A DNA stretch of 64,000 nucleotides from positions 81,553 through 145,552 of the forward strand of contig JAABTH010000005.1 of NCBI GenBank assembly GCA_011389985.1, read 5' to 3'. Below are positions 26,955-35,974 of this stretch, piece by piece (position 1 is the first letter of the stretch; each line of letters opens with the position of its first letter). The notes beneath the pieces were generated by a model, which made no database searches, had not been told where the DNA came from, and saw only the letters and a program-made list of their open reading frames with translations. The position numbers and the translations under genes are program-made. This stretch comes from Bacillota bacterium. Lineage in GTDB: Bacteria > Bacillota > Dethiobacteria > DTU022.

Positions 26955-26993
26955 AAACGGTGTCATGCAAATAAATGCGGGCACCGTTTTTTA
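26955..26993 (+). terminator. Terminator of rpsF-ssb-rpsR
   Basis: AAACGGTG (26955-26962) pairs with CACCGTTT (26982-26989) and a T run follows. Confidence 0.85.
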
Positions 26994-27061
26994 TTAGGCA
27001 GGATCGTTCCCACTCGGGAGCGAATTTAGAGTTATGAAGTATGGAAAGGAGTATTGATACT

Positions 27062-27508
27062 ATGCAGGTAATTCTTCAGCAGGATGTTCTTAACTTGGGT
27101 AAAAAAGGTGAATTGAAGGATGTCGCGCCGGGATACGCGCGTAATCACTTATTACCGCGTAACCTTGCAGTTGAAGCTACTCCTCAGAGAATTAAAGAAT
27201 GGGAGCAGCGAAAGGACAAACTCGAAGCGGAAAGCCGCAGACAGGAAGAATACGCCCAGGGGTTGGCTGACAAAATGTCTGATTTGAAGTTGATTTTTAA
27301 TATGCAAGCCGGTGAAGGCGGCCGTTTGTTTGGCTCTGTGACACCTGCAGATATTGCCGGTAAACTGAAAGAGGCCGGTTTTGATGTAGATAAAAAGAAA
27401 ATCGAGATAAAAGAGCCGATAAAGAGCTTAGGTTCGTATAAAGTGGCAATTCGCCTTTATCCGGGGATAAAAACTGACGCAGAGGTTATCGTAGAAAAAG
27501 AGGAATAG
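27062..27508 (+). CDS. rplI: 50S ribosomal protein bL9
   Basis: Ribosomal protein with two RNA-binding lobes joined by a long helix. The 148 residues begin MQVILQQDVLNLGKKGELKD and have GYARNHLLPRNLAVEA and GRLFGSVTPADIA. The ATG at 27062 has AAAGGAG ten bases ahead; a weaker in-frame start lies at 27041. The DHH-type gdpP gene that often precedes rplI in Firmicutes is not present here. Confidence 0.97.
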   Translation: MQVILQQDVLNLGKKGELKDVAPGYARNHLLPRNLAVEATPQRIKEWEQRKDKLEAESRRQEEYAQGLADKMSDLKLIFNMQAGEGGRLFGSVTPADIAGKLKEAGFDVDKKKIEIKEPIKSLGSYKVAIRLYPGIKTDAEVIVEKEE

Positions 27509-27541
27509 CCTTAAGCATTATCTGAAAGGAGTTATCAGCGT

Positions 27542-28888
27542 TTGGTAGTTATCAGCGACAGAGTGCCCCCACAGAGCAAAGAGGCTGAACAATCAGTTCT
27601 TGGATCGATGATTATCGACCGGGAAGCGATTTTTTCAGCTGCTGAACTTTTGGTAGAACAGGATTTTTATAGTACTGCTCACCAGAAAATATACTCCGGA
27701 ATTATATCATTAAGCGAAAAGGGAGAGCCTGTTGACCTTGTTACTCTTTCCGAGGAGCTGCAGCGCAACCAGTGCTTGGAAGAGGTTGGAGGGCGTTCAT
27801 ACCTGGTAACCCTGGCAAACGCTGTCCCCACAGCGGCAAATGTACAGTACCATTCTCAGATCGTCAGGGAAAAAGCAATCCTGCGGGCATTAATTCAGAC
27901 TGCAACCGGAATTGTCTCGCGTAGTTTCGACGCACCACACAATGTTGACGAATTTCTCGATGAAGCAGAGCAGATGGTTTTTGAAATTGGCAAGAGGGGA
28001 AAGCAACAAGGGTTTGCATCCCTGAAGGATGTACTGGTACAGGCTTTTGATCGGATTGAAAAACTATATGATGAAAAAAAAGGCGTTACTGGAATTTCTA
28101 CAGGTTTTACAGATTTGGACAGGTTGACTTCCGGCCTTCAGAACTCCGATTTAATAGTTGTAGCTGCCCGTCCCAGCATGGGTAAAACAACCCTGGCTCT
28201 TAATATGGCTCAGCAAATTGCGGTCAGAGAAAAACGACCGACTGCTATATTCAGCATGGAAATGTCTAAAGATCAGCTGGCACAACGGTTACTTTGCGCG
28301 GAATCGCAAATTGACGCTCAGAATATGAGACGAGGTTTTCTTTCGCAGGAAGAGTGGCACAAACTTACCAGGGCAGTAGGACCTCTTAGTGAGTCTCCAT
28401 TATATATAGATGACAGCGCATCTCTATCGGTCATGGAGGTTAGGGCCAAAGCCCGTCGTTTAAAGGCAGAGAAAGGGTTAGAAGCCATATTTGTCGATTA
28501 CCTGCAGCTGATGCGTGGTTTCAGTCGATCGGAAAGCCGGCAGCAGGAACTTTCAGAGATATCAAGAGCATTAAAAGCGCTGGCAAAAGAGCTGACTGTT
28601 CCAGTGGTTGCACTTTCTCAGCTAAGCCGTGCTGTGGAAAAAAGACCGGATCGCAGGCCTATACTCAGTGACCTGATGGAATCAGGCGGCATTGAAGCGA
28701 ATGCTGATCTGGTAATGTTTATATATCGCGAATCATATTACAATAAAGATTCAGAAAAAGGTAATATAGCTGAAATAAATATTGCTAAACAGAGGAACGG
28801 ACCAACAGGCCTTGTTGAACTCTATTTTCTCGATCGATATACCAAGTTTGCAAATGTTGCCCAAAAATCTATCAGAGAAGAAGGGTAA
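27542..28888 (+). CDS. dnaB: Replicative DNA helicase (DnaB type)
   Basis: Hexameric ring helicase at the replication fork; named dnaC in B. subtilis. The 448 residues have the N-terminal domain (PPQSKEAEQSVLGSMIID), a RecA-like core with Walker A AARPSMGKTTLALNMAQ, Walker B AIFVDYLQLM, and the late motif LSQLSRAVEKRPDRRPILSD. The start is TTG 27542 after AAAGGAG. It follows rplI by 33 bases, the common rplI-dnaB pair. Confidence 0.97.
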   Translation: MVVISDRVPPQSKEAEQSVLGSMIIDREAIFSAAELLVEQDFYSTAHQKIYSGIISLSEKGEPVDLVTLSEELQRNQCLEEVGGRSYLVTLANAVPTAANVQYHSQIVREKAILRALIQTATGIVSRSFDAPHNVDEFLDEAEQMVFEIGKRGKQQGFASLKDVLVQAFDRIEKLYDEKKGVTGISTGFTDLDRLTSGLQNSDLIVVAARPSMGKTTLALNMAQQIAVREKRPTAIFSMEMSKDQLAQRLLCAESQIDAQNMRRGFLSQEEWHKLTRAVGPLSESPLYIDDSASLSVMEVRAKARRLKAEKGLEAIFVDYLQLMRGFSRSESRQQELSEISRALKALAKELTVPVVALSQLSRAVEKRPDRRPILSDLMESGGIEANADLVMFIYRESYYNKDSEKGNIAEINIAKQRNGPTGLVELYFLDRYTKFANVAQKSIREEG

Positions 28889-28895
28889 TAAGTAG

Positions 28896-30281
28896 ATGGA
28901 ACATGTTAAATATGATGTCATTATTATCGGGGCCGGTCCTGCCGGTATTTTTGCAGCACTTGAACTTGCTGCTCAAAACCATTCCAGAGTACTTCTTATT
29001 GATAAAGGCTCCCCGCTTGAAAAGCGTAAATGTAAAACTCAGAGAGAATATGGGCGGTGTTTGCGCTGTGAACCCTGTGCAATAACCTGTGGCTGGGGTG
29101 GAGCCGGCGCTTTTAGTGACGGTAAGCTGACCCTGTCTCCCGACTTTGGCGGCAATTTAAGCGAGTTTATTAACAAAGACAGGTTAGAACAACTAATTGA
29201 AGAAGTAGACCGCGTTTATATTTCTTTTGGCGCAACGGATGAAGTATATGGCACAGATTCAGAAGCGATAAAAAACATGTCTCGCAGCGCTGCTGCTGCA
29301 GGTCTTAATCTGATCCCGGCAAGAATAAGACACCTGGGAACAGAAAATTGTTACCGTGTACTGGAAAAAATGTATCAAGCCCTTCAGGGACGAATTGATA
29401 TTCAAATGAATACAATGGTAGATGAAATATTAACCTCTGAGGGCATTGTTAATGGGGTTAAACTTGCAAATGGTCAAATATTGCACTCAGATTATGTTAT
29501 ATGCTGCCCCGGTCGCAGCGGGGCAGAGTGGATACACCATGAATCAGCTCGTTTGGGACTTAAAGGATTCAACAATCCGGTTGATATCGGCGTAAGGATT
29601 GAGGTTCCGGCTGTAATTATGGAAAATATTACTGAAATAATATATGAGTCAAAACTGATCTATTTTACCAGTCAGTTTGATGATCGTATCCGCACTTTTT
29701 GTATGAATCCATATGGTGTAGTAGTTACTGAAAATAATGAAGGGCTGATCACTGTAAATGGCCATAGTTTTGCTGAATCAAGGACCGGCAATACAAATTT
29801 TGCACTTCTGGTCAGTAAATCTTTCACAGAGCCTTTTAAGGAACCGATTCGTTACGGTCGTTATATTGCAAGTCTTGCAAATATGCTTGGAGATGGTGTT
29901 ATAGTTCAAAGACTTGGCGATTTGTTAATGGGACGACGCTCCACACCGGAACGGATTAAAAGGGGGCTGGTGCAACCTACCCTTACGGAGGCTACTCCCG
30001 GAGATTTAAGCCTGGTGTTACCCTACAGGTATCTTTTAGCAATAATTGAGATGCTTGAAGCTTTAGACAAACTGGCTCCCGGAGTTAATTCGAGGCATAC
30101 ACTATTATATGGTGTAGAGGTTAAATTTTATTCGTACCGGCTGGATTTAGATAGCAGTTTCGAAACAGGTGTTAAAAATTTGTTTGCCACAGGAGACGGT
30201 GCAGGTGTAACCAGGGGTTTAATCCAGGCTTCAGCCACCGGTATGATCGCCGCACGTGAAGTAGTTTCCCGTTTGCCCTAG
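28896..30281 (+). CDS. FAD-dependent oxidoreductase (COG2509 type), function unknown
   Basis: A 461-residue cytosolic flavoprotein. The N-terminus has the dinucleotide-binding IIIGAGPAGIFAALELA. Next is a Cys-rich segment (RKCKTQREYGRCLRCEPC then ITCGWGGAGAFSDGK, residues about 46-75) with a CX2CX2CX3C spacing that could bind an Fe-S cluster. The C-terminus has FATGDGAGVTRGLIQASATG, the second FAD contact. Uncharacterised FAD-dependent dehydrogenases have this layout. It starts 7 bases after dnaB and is probably co-transcribed. Substrate is unknown. Confidence 0.88.
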   Translation: MEHVKYDVIIIGAGPAGIFAALELAAQNHSRVLLIDKGSPLEKRKCKTQREYGRCLRCEPCAITCGWGGAGAFSDGKLTLSPDFGGNLSEFINKDRLEQLIEEVDRVYISFGATDEVYGTDSEAIKNMSRSAAAAGLNLIPARIRHLGTENCYRVLEKMYQALQGRIDIQMNTMVDEILTSEGIVNGVKLANGQILHSDYVICCPGRSGAEWIHHESARLGLKGFNNPVDIGVRIEVPAVIMENITEIIYESKLIYFTSQFDDRIRTFCMNPYGVVVTENNEGLITVNGHSFAESRTGNTNFALLVSKSFTEPFKEPIRYGRYIASLANMLGDGVIVQRLGDLLMGRRSTPERIKRGLVQPTLTEATPGDLSLVLPYRYLLAIIEMLEALDKLAPGVNSRHTLLYGVEVKFYSYRLDLDSSFETGVKNLFATGDGAGVTRGLIQASATGMIAAREVVSRLP

Positions 30282-30301
30282 TTGACCATAAATGATATAA
30301 T
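30273..30301 (+). promoter_or_regulatory. Promoter of the M23/G5 gene
   Basis: TTGCCC (30273-30278), 17-base spacer, TATAAT (30296-30301) with extended TGA. The -35 overlaps the last codons of the flavoprotein gene. A leader of about 200 bases follows before the next start; it may hold a regulatory RNA, but I recognise no known class. Confidence 0.72.
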
Positions 30302-30508
30302 ATTTTAGTTAACGGATAGCTTAACCAGCAATGCCGTTTTTTTGTACTAATAATATATTTTATGCTTAAGAGCTTTGCATGCCGCTCTGAATAATCGGCA
30401 GATTGCTTTTGGAAGTAACAAAGATTAATATTTTTTAGTACCGCCACGTGAAGGGATAGATAAAGCGAGGAGCAACTGACACCTTGAACTACAGAAAGGA
30501 CTACTATT

Positions 30509-31984
30509 ATGAAACCAAGGTCTATCCAAATTGTGCCTGCTGGCAAGCGGCCGAGGATTAAGGCTTTTAATAGTAAGAAAGATATATTGCTTTATTTTAT
30601 AACTTGCCTTAAAGAACAAAAGATCAGATGCGCTCATTTTGTTATAGTTGCTTCAGCAATAGTTGTAATGCTGCTAAGTCTTAATGAGTACTTTAGCAAC
30701 TATGTATATGTTGTTTATTTTAACGATCAGGAAGTTGGAATTGTTGAAGAGGCTAAAGATGTTGAAAGATTTGTCAGCGATCTAACCGATAAATGCGGAG
30801 AATTTTACGGTTTGCATATGTCTCCCGGGGAAGAAATAATGTTGGTTAAAGAATTCAGACCTGACAGCAAACCGGTTCAGGATAAAGTTGAATCGGTTAT
30901 CAGGCAGCGCATGACTTTTCTTACTGACGTTCATATGCTGACTGTAAACGGGTTGCCTCTTGTTGCTGTATCTGAAGAAAGCGATCTTGATGTTATTGTG
31001 GGTAAACTAAAAAATACTTACAGTAAAACCAGTAATAATTCTACAGTTATCAGCACTGTTGTTACAGATCAGCTTGCTCTTGAACCCTGCTCTGTTTCAC
31101 CGGACGATGTGTTTGAACCTGAAGAAGTTGTCGCTATGATCGTGGAGAATAAAGAAGTTCCTGCACACCAGACTGCATATATTTATGATGAGATCAACCG
31201 GGGAAGTCTGGATAGCAGACAGTCATTTAGTTATGGGGATCAAACAGATTCGCTTCTGCTGGCATTTTTATCGCCTGTTGAACAAGCGATGCAGGTTGAA
31301 TCACCTCCCGTAAATGGTGATAGCATCCACATCAGGACCTTGGAAGAGGTGCTTATGGTGGAACCGATTCCTTTTGAAACAGAAATTGTTGAGGATGAAG
31401 AGATGTGGATTGTGCAAAAAGAGGTTATTGTTGAGGGAAAAGAGGGCCAGAAAGAATTAACATTCCATGTAACTAAAGAAAACGGTGTAGAGATAGACAG
31501 AATTAGAGTCAGCGAAAATATTCTTCAAGAACCGGTAACCCGGGTTGAAGCTTGGGGAACAGCACAGGTGCCTTCAATTGGCACCGGTGAGTTTATATGG
31601 CCTGTTGATGGCGGTGGCGGAGTAACCCCTGGGAGGGGTTTTAGCACCTGGCATACAGGTATTGATATCCACACCGCAACTGGTACCGATATTCTTGCAG
31701 CCGATACCGGTGTAGTATGGTTTTCCGGACATGGCAGAACCCAGGGTAATTATATTATCGTTTACCATGGTTCTTTCTGGACTCTCTACCTCCATAACAA
31801 CGCTAACCTTGTTACTGAGGGGCAGGCTGTAGAGCAGGGAGAGGTTATAGCCAAGGCAGGATCAACCGGCCGCTCCACAGGGCCACATCTTCATTTTGAA
31901 ACAAGGCTTGATGACGGTTCCGGCGAATGGCATACGTATTATCAGCATAAACCGATTGATCCTTTGCAGTTTTTTAAACCATAA
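30509..31984 (+). CDS. M23 peptidase with G5 domain
   Basis: A 491-residue secreted or membrane-anchored wall enzyme. A basic N-terminus precedes a membrane segment near residues 43-63. An extracellular region of unknown fold follows, then a G5 domain near residues 280-352 (EMWIVQKEVIVEGKEGQKE) that typically binds wall sugars, and a C-terminal M23 domain near 365-485 with WHTGIDIHTATGTDI and STGPHLHFETRLDD metal ligands. The ATG follows AGAAAGGA. It lies just upstream of walRK, a regulon that controls many wall hydrolases. Confidence 0.93.
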   Translation: MKPRSIQIVPAGKRPRIKAFNSKKDILLYFITCLKEQKIRCAHFVIVASAIVVMLLSLNEYFSNYVYVVYFNDQEVGIVEEAKDVERFVSDLTDKCGEFYGLHMSPGEEIMLVKEFRPDSKPVQDKVESVIRQRMTFLTDVHMLTVNGLPLVAVSEESDLDVIVGKLKNTYSKTSNNSTVISTVVTDQLALEPCSVSPDDVFEPEEVVAMIVENKEVPAHQTAYIYDEINRGSLDSRQSFSYGDQTDSLLLAFLSPVEQAMQVESPPVNGDSIHIRTLEEVLMVEPIPFETEIVEDEEMWIVQKEVIVEGKEGQKELTFHVTKENGVEIDRIRVSENILQEPVTRVEAWGTAQVPSIGTGEFIWPVDGGGGVTPGRGFSTWHTGIDIHTATGTDILAADTGVVWFSGHGRTQGNYIIVYHGSFWTLYLHNNANLVTEGQAVEQGEVIAKAGSTGRSTGPHLHFETRLDDGSGEWHTYYQHKPIDPLQFFKP

Positions 31985-32000
31985 ACTATTATGATTTGAT

Positions 32001-32033
32001 AAGCCCTTCTCCTAAATGGGGAGGGGCTTGTTT
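32001..32033 (+). terminator. Terminator after the M23/G5 gene
   Basis: The hairpin AAGCCCTTCTCC/GGGGAGGGGCTT (32001-32029, with wobble pairs and a five-base loop) is followed by a short T run. Confidence 0.78.
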
Positions 32034-32145
32034 AAATTAATACACTAATAAATATGTGGAATATTGTTGTTCTGTTTTATGCAGGTATTGCCGATATTAG
32101 AAGAGAATTTTTATTCTATTATAAGCTGCAGGGGAGACATAGCCG

Positions 32146-32847
32146 ATGGAAACTATTCTGGTAGTTGATGATGAAAAGCCAATTGTCGAAATACTTCAGT
32201 ATAACCTGGAAAAAGAAGGCTACAGAGTTTTAACTGCATTTGATGGCGATGAAGCTTTACAGATGGTAGATAATGAAAATCCCGACTTGATTCTGCTTGA
32301 TATTATGCTGCCTGGAAAAGATGGTTTTACGGTTTGCCGGCTGATTAGGGCTGACAGGGATATACCAATAATTATGCTTACTGCCAAAGAGATGGAAGTT
32401 GATAAAGTACTTGGCCTTGAACTGGGAGCAGATGACTATGTAACGAAACCATTTAGCGCCCGTGAAGTAACTGCAAGGGTCAAGGCTATTTTGCGCAGGG
32501 GAAGAAATGGGAGCTCTGACGCAGGCAGGGAAAAAGTTAAACTGACGATAGGATCTATTACTGTAGACCGTGATGAAGTTCAGGTTTATAATCAAGGTAT
32601 ACCGGTAGAACTAACATTACGTGAGTATAACCTTCTTGTCTACCTGATGCTTAAGCCTGGTTATGTTTTCAGCCGTGATCAATTATTAAATCAGGTATGG
32701 GGTTACGATTACATAGGCGACGAACGTACTGTAGATGTCACTGTGCGTCGATTGCGTGAAAAGTTGGAACTAAATCCGGCAAAGCCTGATTACATACACA
32801 CAAAGAGGGGTGTCGGCTATTATTTCAGGCGGAGGAAGAATATTTAG
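32146..32847 (+). CDS. walR: Response regulator WalR (YycF)
   Basis: OmpR-type regulator that controls peptidoglycan hydrolase genes. The 233 residues have a receiver domain with acidic pocket VVDDEKP, phospho-acceptor Asp52 in LILLDIMLPGKDG, and the K of ADDYVTKPFSARE. The DNA-binding winged helix lies at about 135-230 (ELTLREYNLLVYLM, VWGYDYIGDERTVDVTVRRLREKLE). It is encoded with walK and the YycH/YycI modulators, which identifies it as WalR rather than PhoP. Confidence 0.96.
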   Translation: METILVVDDEKPIVEILQYNLEKEGYRVLTAFDGDEALQMVDNENPDLILLDIMLPGKDGFTVCRLIRADRDIPIIMLTAKEMEVDKVLGLELGADDYVTKPFSAREVTARVKAILRRGRNGSSDAGREKVKLTIGSITVDRDEVQVYNQGIPVELTLREYNLLVYLMLKPGYVFSRDQLLNQVWGYDYIGDERTVDVTVRRLREKLELNPAKPDYIHTKRGVGYYFRRRKNI

Positions 32848-34627
32848 AAGTCTCCAGTGGAAGATCATCTTCATCTACCTGATGCTCATTCTTTTTTCAC
32901 TACAACTCATCAGTGTTTATCTTGTCCAGTCACTGGAACAATATTATCTTCGTAATTATAAAGAAGGTCTTGAAAACCAGGCCAGGCTTCTTTCTGTCTT
33001 TATGGAACCCGGTTTTGGCGAAGGACAGGGGTGGGCAGAAGATACCGTCAGGCTGGCCAGGGAATTCAGAGATTTACACGATATGGAAATTATCATACTC
33101 GATAATTTTGCTCACATTATAGGATCGTCTGGTAGCCAGGCCCTGATCGGAAGCCGGCTGATTCGAGAAGAAATAACCCGTGCCCTTGCTGGCTATTTAA
33201 GCGATAACATGCGTTATGATCCGATCAACCAGGAAAGGCGTTATTACCTTGCTTTTCCAGTGCGGAACGATCAAAGCACTCTGGGCGTTATCTATTTGAG
33301 CGGATCCCTTAAGGCTGTTGATGATACCCTTAATGAAGTAAAAACAATATTACTTACCGGGGTGGGGCTGGCGCTGGCTGTTAGTTTTTTCCTCGGTATT
33401 GTTTTAACCAAAACGATAACATCACCAATTAAAGAGGTAACTGATCAGGCTTTAAACATGGCCGGCGGAGATTTTAGTCGTAATATTGCAGTACAAACCT
33501 CTGACGAAATTGGCCGACTTGGAGAAACATTTAATTATCTCGCTGAGCAACTTAGTTTCACAATAAATGAGATGTCTTCTGAAAAAAGCAAAGTTGAAGC
33601 TATTATTAATAATATGAGTGATGGCATTGTTGCTCTTGATGGGAAGGGCCGCGTAATCCAGATTAATCCTTCAGCAAAACGTCTGGTTCAGAATTTAGCC
33701 CTGAAAGCACCTTCTCTTGGGAGATCGGGGTTTAACCTCCTTCGCAACCTCATCGGTTCAGATACTATGCGCCAATTTGTACGCAAACAGCATTCCCTGA
33801 CAACTGAAATATCAAGCAGCTCTCCTGATTGTACTATGCAGATTAAAATTGCTCCCTTTAAAGTGGGAAAAGGCAAGCTTGATGGAACCTTAATAGTACT
33901 GCATGATATTACAAGGGAAAGGGAACTGACAAAAAGGCAGGAAGAATTTGTTGCTGATGTATCTCACGAACTAAGGACCCCTCTGGCTACAGTTAAGAGT
34001 TATGTTGAAACTCTTCTTGATGGAGCAGCTGAAGAACCTAATACGAGAAACCGTTTTTTAAATGTTCTCTCCAAAGAAACCGATCGAATGGTTAATATGG
34101 TAAAAGATCTGTTGGTTTTGTCTCAAATGGATGCCAGCCAGGTTTATTGGCAGAATTCCGAGGTTGATTTGAAAGATTTGGTTCTTGAAGCTACCGATCA
34201 GCTCCGGCAAAAACTTGGTGTTAAGCATCCCAATGTTGAAGTTAATATTTATGAACAGTTTATTGTTTATATCGATCGCGACAAGGTGATGAGAGTATTC
34301 TCCAACCTTCTGAATAATGCGGCCCGGTATACTGGTTCTGAAGGGAAAATTGCTATTGATGCAGTGAAAGAAGATAATTACGTTAAAGTTTTTATAAGCG
34401 ATTCCGGCCATGGTATCCCTGAAGATGAGCTGCCCCGTGTTTTTGAAAGGTTTTACAGGGTAGAAAAAACCCGCAGCAGAGATTATGGTGGAACAGGATT
34501 AGGCTTGTCAATAGCAAGAAAAGTGGTTGAAGGCCATGGAGGAACAATTAATATTGACAGTATTGTCGGTTTAGGAACCAGGGTCTCGTTTACGCTTCCT
34601 GCTGCAAGTCCGGGGGAGGTATTTTAA
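32810..34627 (+). CDS. walK: Sensor histidine kinase WalK (YycG)
   Basis: Membrane kinase that phosphorylates WalR in response to wall state. The 605 residues have TM1 near 17-37, an extracellular sensor domain to about 175, TM2 near 180-200, a HAMP domain, a PAS domain near 260-370, HisKA with FVADVSHELRTPLATVKSY (conserved His) near 380, and an HATPase domain with GHGIPEDELPRVFERFYRVE and GGTGLGLSIARKVVE. The GTG at 32810 overlaps walR by 38 bases; a weaker start may exist near 32840 after GGAGGAAG. The 5' end is uncertain. Confidence 0.96.
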   Translation: MSAIISGGGRIFRSLQWKIIFIYLMLILFSLQLISVYLVQSLEQYYLRNYKEGLENQARLLSVFMEPGFGEGQGWAEDTVRLAREFRDLHDMEIIILDNFAHIIGSSGSQALIGSRLIREEITRALAGYLSDNMRYDPINQERRYYLAFPVRNDQSTLGVIYLSGSLKAVDDTLNEVKTILLTGVGLALAVSFFLGIVLTKTITSPIKEVTDQALNMAGGDFSRNIAVQTSDEIGRLGETFNYLAEQLSFTINEMSSEKSKVEAIINNMSDGIVALDGKGRVIQINPSAKRLVQNLALKAPSLGRSGFNLLRNLIGSDTMRQFVRKQHSLTTEISSSSPDCTMQIKIAPFKVGKGKLDGTLIVLHDITRERELTKRQEEFVADVSHELRTPLATVKSYVETLLDGAAEEPNTRNRFLNVLSKETDRMVNMVKDLLVLSQMDASQVYWQNSEVDLKDLVLEATDQLRQKLGVKHPNVEVNIYEQFIVYIDRDKVMRVFSNLLNNAARYTGSEGKIAIDAVKEDNYVKVFISDSGHGIPEDELPRVFERFYRVEKTRSRDYGGTGLGLSIARKVVEGHGGTINIDSIVGLGTRVSFTLPAASPGEVF

Positions 34628-34630
34628 GTA

Positions 34631-35974
34631 ATGGTAGAAAAAATAAAAAGTATTATTTTAATTATACTGGTATTTTCAAGCCTTTTTTTAACATACCAAC
34701 TTTGGTATGGACAGCAACCTGCTGAACTGATTGCGGAAGATGTTTATGAAAGAATAATTGTAGAAAAACCACGCCCGCTCGAAGAAGTCTTTTATCCAGC
34801 CTACGCAACGGTTACAGTTGAGGGCGGCTATTACCTGCTGAATGAAGCCGATCAAGAATTTGCTAAAATCTGGAGCCACATTAATCAATCGCTGCAGTTA
34901 CCATTAAACGATTTGCCGGATGAATCAGACGTCATATCCGATGAAAACGTTACTTTACTTACTTTATATTTCAGACCCGGCCTGCCAACCGGTGCAGAGG
35001 TTCCATGGTTAAAAGATTACCCGGGAAATATAGTTTATGAGATTAAGCTGAAGCAGCATAACAGCGAAATATTTTTAGTTGCTGAGAATTCAGCAGAAGA
35101 ATTCAGGCATATATCGGTTGTTTCTGATAGAACAAAAAATTTGCTGCTTGAAATACTTGCGAACATATATGAGAATGACAGGGATTTATATTTTTTACTC
35201 AGGGAAGATATGTTTTACAGCTCAAGTGGCCGGGGTCTGAATTTGCCGGTTCCGTTATTCTTACCGCTTAAACCTGCAGTTATGACAAAAATTGTTCTTG
35301 TTAATGAAGATACAGACAGAGATATTTTACTAAAAACTTTTTTTGTAGATTATAATTTAGCCAGGGTTATCGAAGAAAAAGACGGCGGACTTATATATAC
35401 CGATGGCGAAAAAGGGCTACGGTTGACTTCAGAAAGTCTTGAATATTCCAACCCTCGCCTGGAAGAGAGCAGAGTTACTTTTACCTATGCGGATGCTCTG
35501 AAAAACAGCAACAACTTGATTAGCTATCATGGAGGGTGGCCTGAAGGACTGCAGCTGGAGTCGCTTACATCTACGGGCTGGGTCAATGCAGTGTCATATT
35601 TGGCCCAGTGGAGGATGTTTGCCAATGGATACCCGCTATATACTTTAATTCCAACTAAAGTGATATTTAACGATCGGGGTCTGGTGCACTATTCACGATC
35701 ACTATATTTTCCGGCAGATTCTAATGTGAGTAATGATGAAATTATTACTGCAGAATGGAGTGAAGCATTGGAAGCAGCAGTGAAGATTTATGAACAAGAT
35801 TTGCCCGGACTGCGTACTTCACTGCGCCTGGAAGCAATGCATCTGGCATATGCTGTTAATGCTTCCGGAACGGATTATTATGGAGAACCGGTGTGGTATG
35901 TCCAGATCAGCGGCAAAAGTTATCTACTTAAAGCTGATACATTAACCCGGGTTAATGAGGAGGCTTTGAAGTGA
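34631..35974 (+). CDS. walH: WalK modulator YycH (WalH)
   Basis: Membrane-anchored extracellular protein that with WalI adjusts WalK activity. The 447 residues have one membrane anchor (residues 8-26, IILIILVFSSLFLTYQL) followed by a large extracellular domain. Sequence similarity to known YycH is low in general, so the call rests on topology, the FSSLFLTYQLW anchor pattern and position immediately after walK. The stop overlaps the next start by 4 bases. Confidence 0.9.
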   Translation: MVEKIKSIILIILVFSSLFLTYQLWYGQQPAELIAEDVYERIIVEKPRPLEEVFYPAYATVTVEGGYYLLNEADQEFAKIWSHINQSLQLPLNDLPDESDVISDENVTLLTLYFRPGLPTGAEVPWLKDYPGNIVYEIKLKQHNSEIFLVAENSAEEFRHISVVSDRTKNLLLEILANIYENDRDLYFLLREDMFYSSSGRGLNLPVPLFLPLKPAVMTKIVLVNEDTDRDILLKTFFVDYNLARVIEEKDGGLIYTDGEKGLRLTSESLEYSNPRLEESRVTFTYADALKNSNNLISYHGGWPEGLQLESLTSTGWVNAVSYLAQWRMFANGYPLYTLIPTKVIFNDRGLVHYSRSLYFPADSNVSNDEIITAEWSEALEAAVKIYEQDLPGLRTSLRLEAMHLAYAVNASGTDYYGEPVWYVQISGKSYLLKADTLTRVNEEALK

